From contig JAPLCF010000041.1 of assembly GCA_026392355.1 (NCBI GenBank), positions 140,716 to 204,715 on the forward strand: a stretch of DNA of 64,000 nucleotides. The letters run 5' to 3'. The stretch is from Actinomycetota bacterium. GTDB lineage: Bacteria > Actinomycetota > Thermoleophilia > Gaiellales > F1-60-MAGs149. A model generated the notes under the pieces. The model saw only the letters and a list, made by a program, of their open reading frames with translations, did not search any database and was not told the origin of the DNA. The translations under genes and the position numbers were made by a program. Within the stretch, counting starts at the first letter, position 1. Each line of letters starts with the position of its first letter. Positions 63,554 through 64,000 of the stretch are shown here, piece by piece.

Positions 63554-64000
63554 GTGAGCGATCGTCCCTACAAGACCTATAAGGGTGGCAAGGTCAAGCC
63601 CGATAAGCGGGGCGGCAGCGTTGCGGTGCCTGAGGCGCCGCCTGAGCGCCGCGGTGCGATCGAGCTACCGGCGCCGGGTGCACCGCCGCCGATCGAGCCG
63701 CCGCGCTTTCGCTGGTGGAAGAAGGGCGACGGGCCCGGTTGGCGTCCCACGCGGCGCGAGCCCCGCTCGTTCAGGTTCTGGACCATCACCATCCTGGTGA
63801 TCGTGCTCGTGCTGTTGCTCGGCTGGCTGACGCTCGGCATGCTTGCCGTTCGCAGTGCGGTCACGCAGGCCAACGACCGACTCGACCCGCGCGCGCGTGC
63901 TGCATTGTCGCCGTCCGGCTCGATGCTGACGGACCCGACCACGATCCTGCTGATGGGCGTGGACAACCAGGCCAACTCGGACACGCTGCAGGTGATGCGC
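63554..64000 (+). CDS. LytR-CpsA-Psr family protein, 3' end outside window
   Basis: LCP proteins attach glycopolymers to peptidoglycan. The 149 visible residues comprise a basic, Pro-rich cytoplasmic part (about residues 1-75), one membrane helix (about 77-100) and the start of the LCP domain with ILLMGVDN and SDTLQVMR. The catalytic region lies beyond the window. The GTG at 63554 is used. Confidence 0.85.
   Translation, partial: MSDRPYKTYKGGKVKPDKRGGSVAVPEAPPERRGAIELPAPGAPPPIEPPRFRWWKKGDGPGWRPTRREPRSFRFWTITILVIVLVLLLGWLTLGMLAVRSAVTQANDRLDPRARAALSPSGSMLTDPTTILLMGVDNQANSDTLQVMR

Overview
This 64 kb window is GC-rich, gene-dense bacterial chromosome. GTG starts are frequent and ATGA/GTGA stop-start overlaps are common. 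The gene order is actinobacterial: mfd, a SurA/PrsA-type foldase, mazG and eno at the left; a FtsB-like/DUF501 pair near them; rsmI, metG, tatD, ksgA and ispE at the right. The MMPL exporter, 7Fe ferredoxin, separate transaldolase and AddAB-type RecB-family pair fit a high-GC actinobacterium. A deep lineage such as Thermoleophilia is my guess, not something the sequence proves. I see no prophage, insertion sequence, integrase or CRISPR array. This looks like core chromosome with metabolic islands.

Layout. 0-6.5 kb: repair, envelope folding, nucleotide clean-up and glycolysis. 6.6-14.5 kb: cell-envelope and redox genes (deacetylase-fold protein, PhzS-like monooxygenase with DUF3237 and DUF1330, FtsB-like protein, frameshifted L,D-transpeptidase, CcmG/CcmH, ferredoxin). 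14.5-27.7 kb: DNA repair and housekeeping (AddB-like, AddA-like, Nth, TrxB, NUDIX, DinG-like helicase, Ppx/GppA) with tRNA-Leu(UAA) and initiator tRNA-Met. 27.8-33 kb: FUSC-like membrane protein, frameshifted PAS-GGDEF protein, and a holin-fold/phosphodiesterase fusion. 33-43 kb: catabolic genes (SDR, Asp/Glu racemase, 3-hydroxyisobutyrate dehydrogenase-like, DUF1185, two tandem D-2-hydroxyacid dehydrogenases) mixed with an MMPL transporter, transaldolase and Pit phosphate transporter. 43-49.5 kb: a polyamine-type ABC importer operon with a decayed second binding-protein gene, facing a TetR regulator. 49.5-58 kb: methyltransferase-fold protein, hydratase, a molybdate locus without an ATPase gene, enolase-superfamily enzyme, VOC protein, tRNA-Gln, MttB-family protein. 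57-64 kb: amidase, ispE, ksgA, tatD, metG, rsmI and the start of a LytR-CpsA-Psr gene.

The most unusual signals are non-coding. (1) A bipartite palindromic repeat, two 33-bp near-palindromes in opposite orientation separated by exactly 35 bp, occurs at 33.85 kb and 62.5 kb. (2) A 27-bp perfect inverted repeat folds the metG leader back over the metG start codon. (3) Three consecutive long hairpins with shared sequence lie between the MMPL and transaldolase genes. There are also two frameshifted genes, an out-of-frame deletion in a duplicated binding-protein gene, and a tatD gene whose metal-binding N-terminus is only reached from a non-canonical start. Much of the window works together in genome maintenance (Mfd, AddAB, Nth, DinG, MazG), envelope building (foldase, L,D-transpeptidase, amidase, LCP protein, FtsB-like) and nutrient uptake (polyamine-type ABC, molybdate, phosphate).
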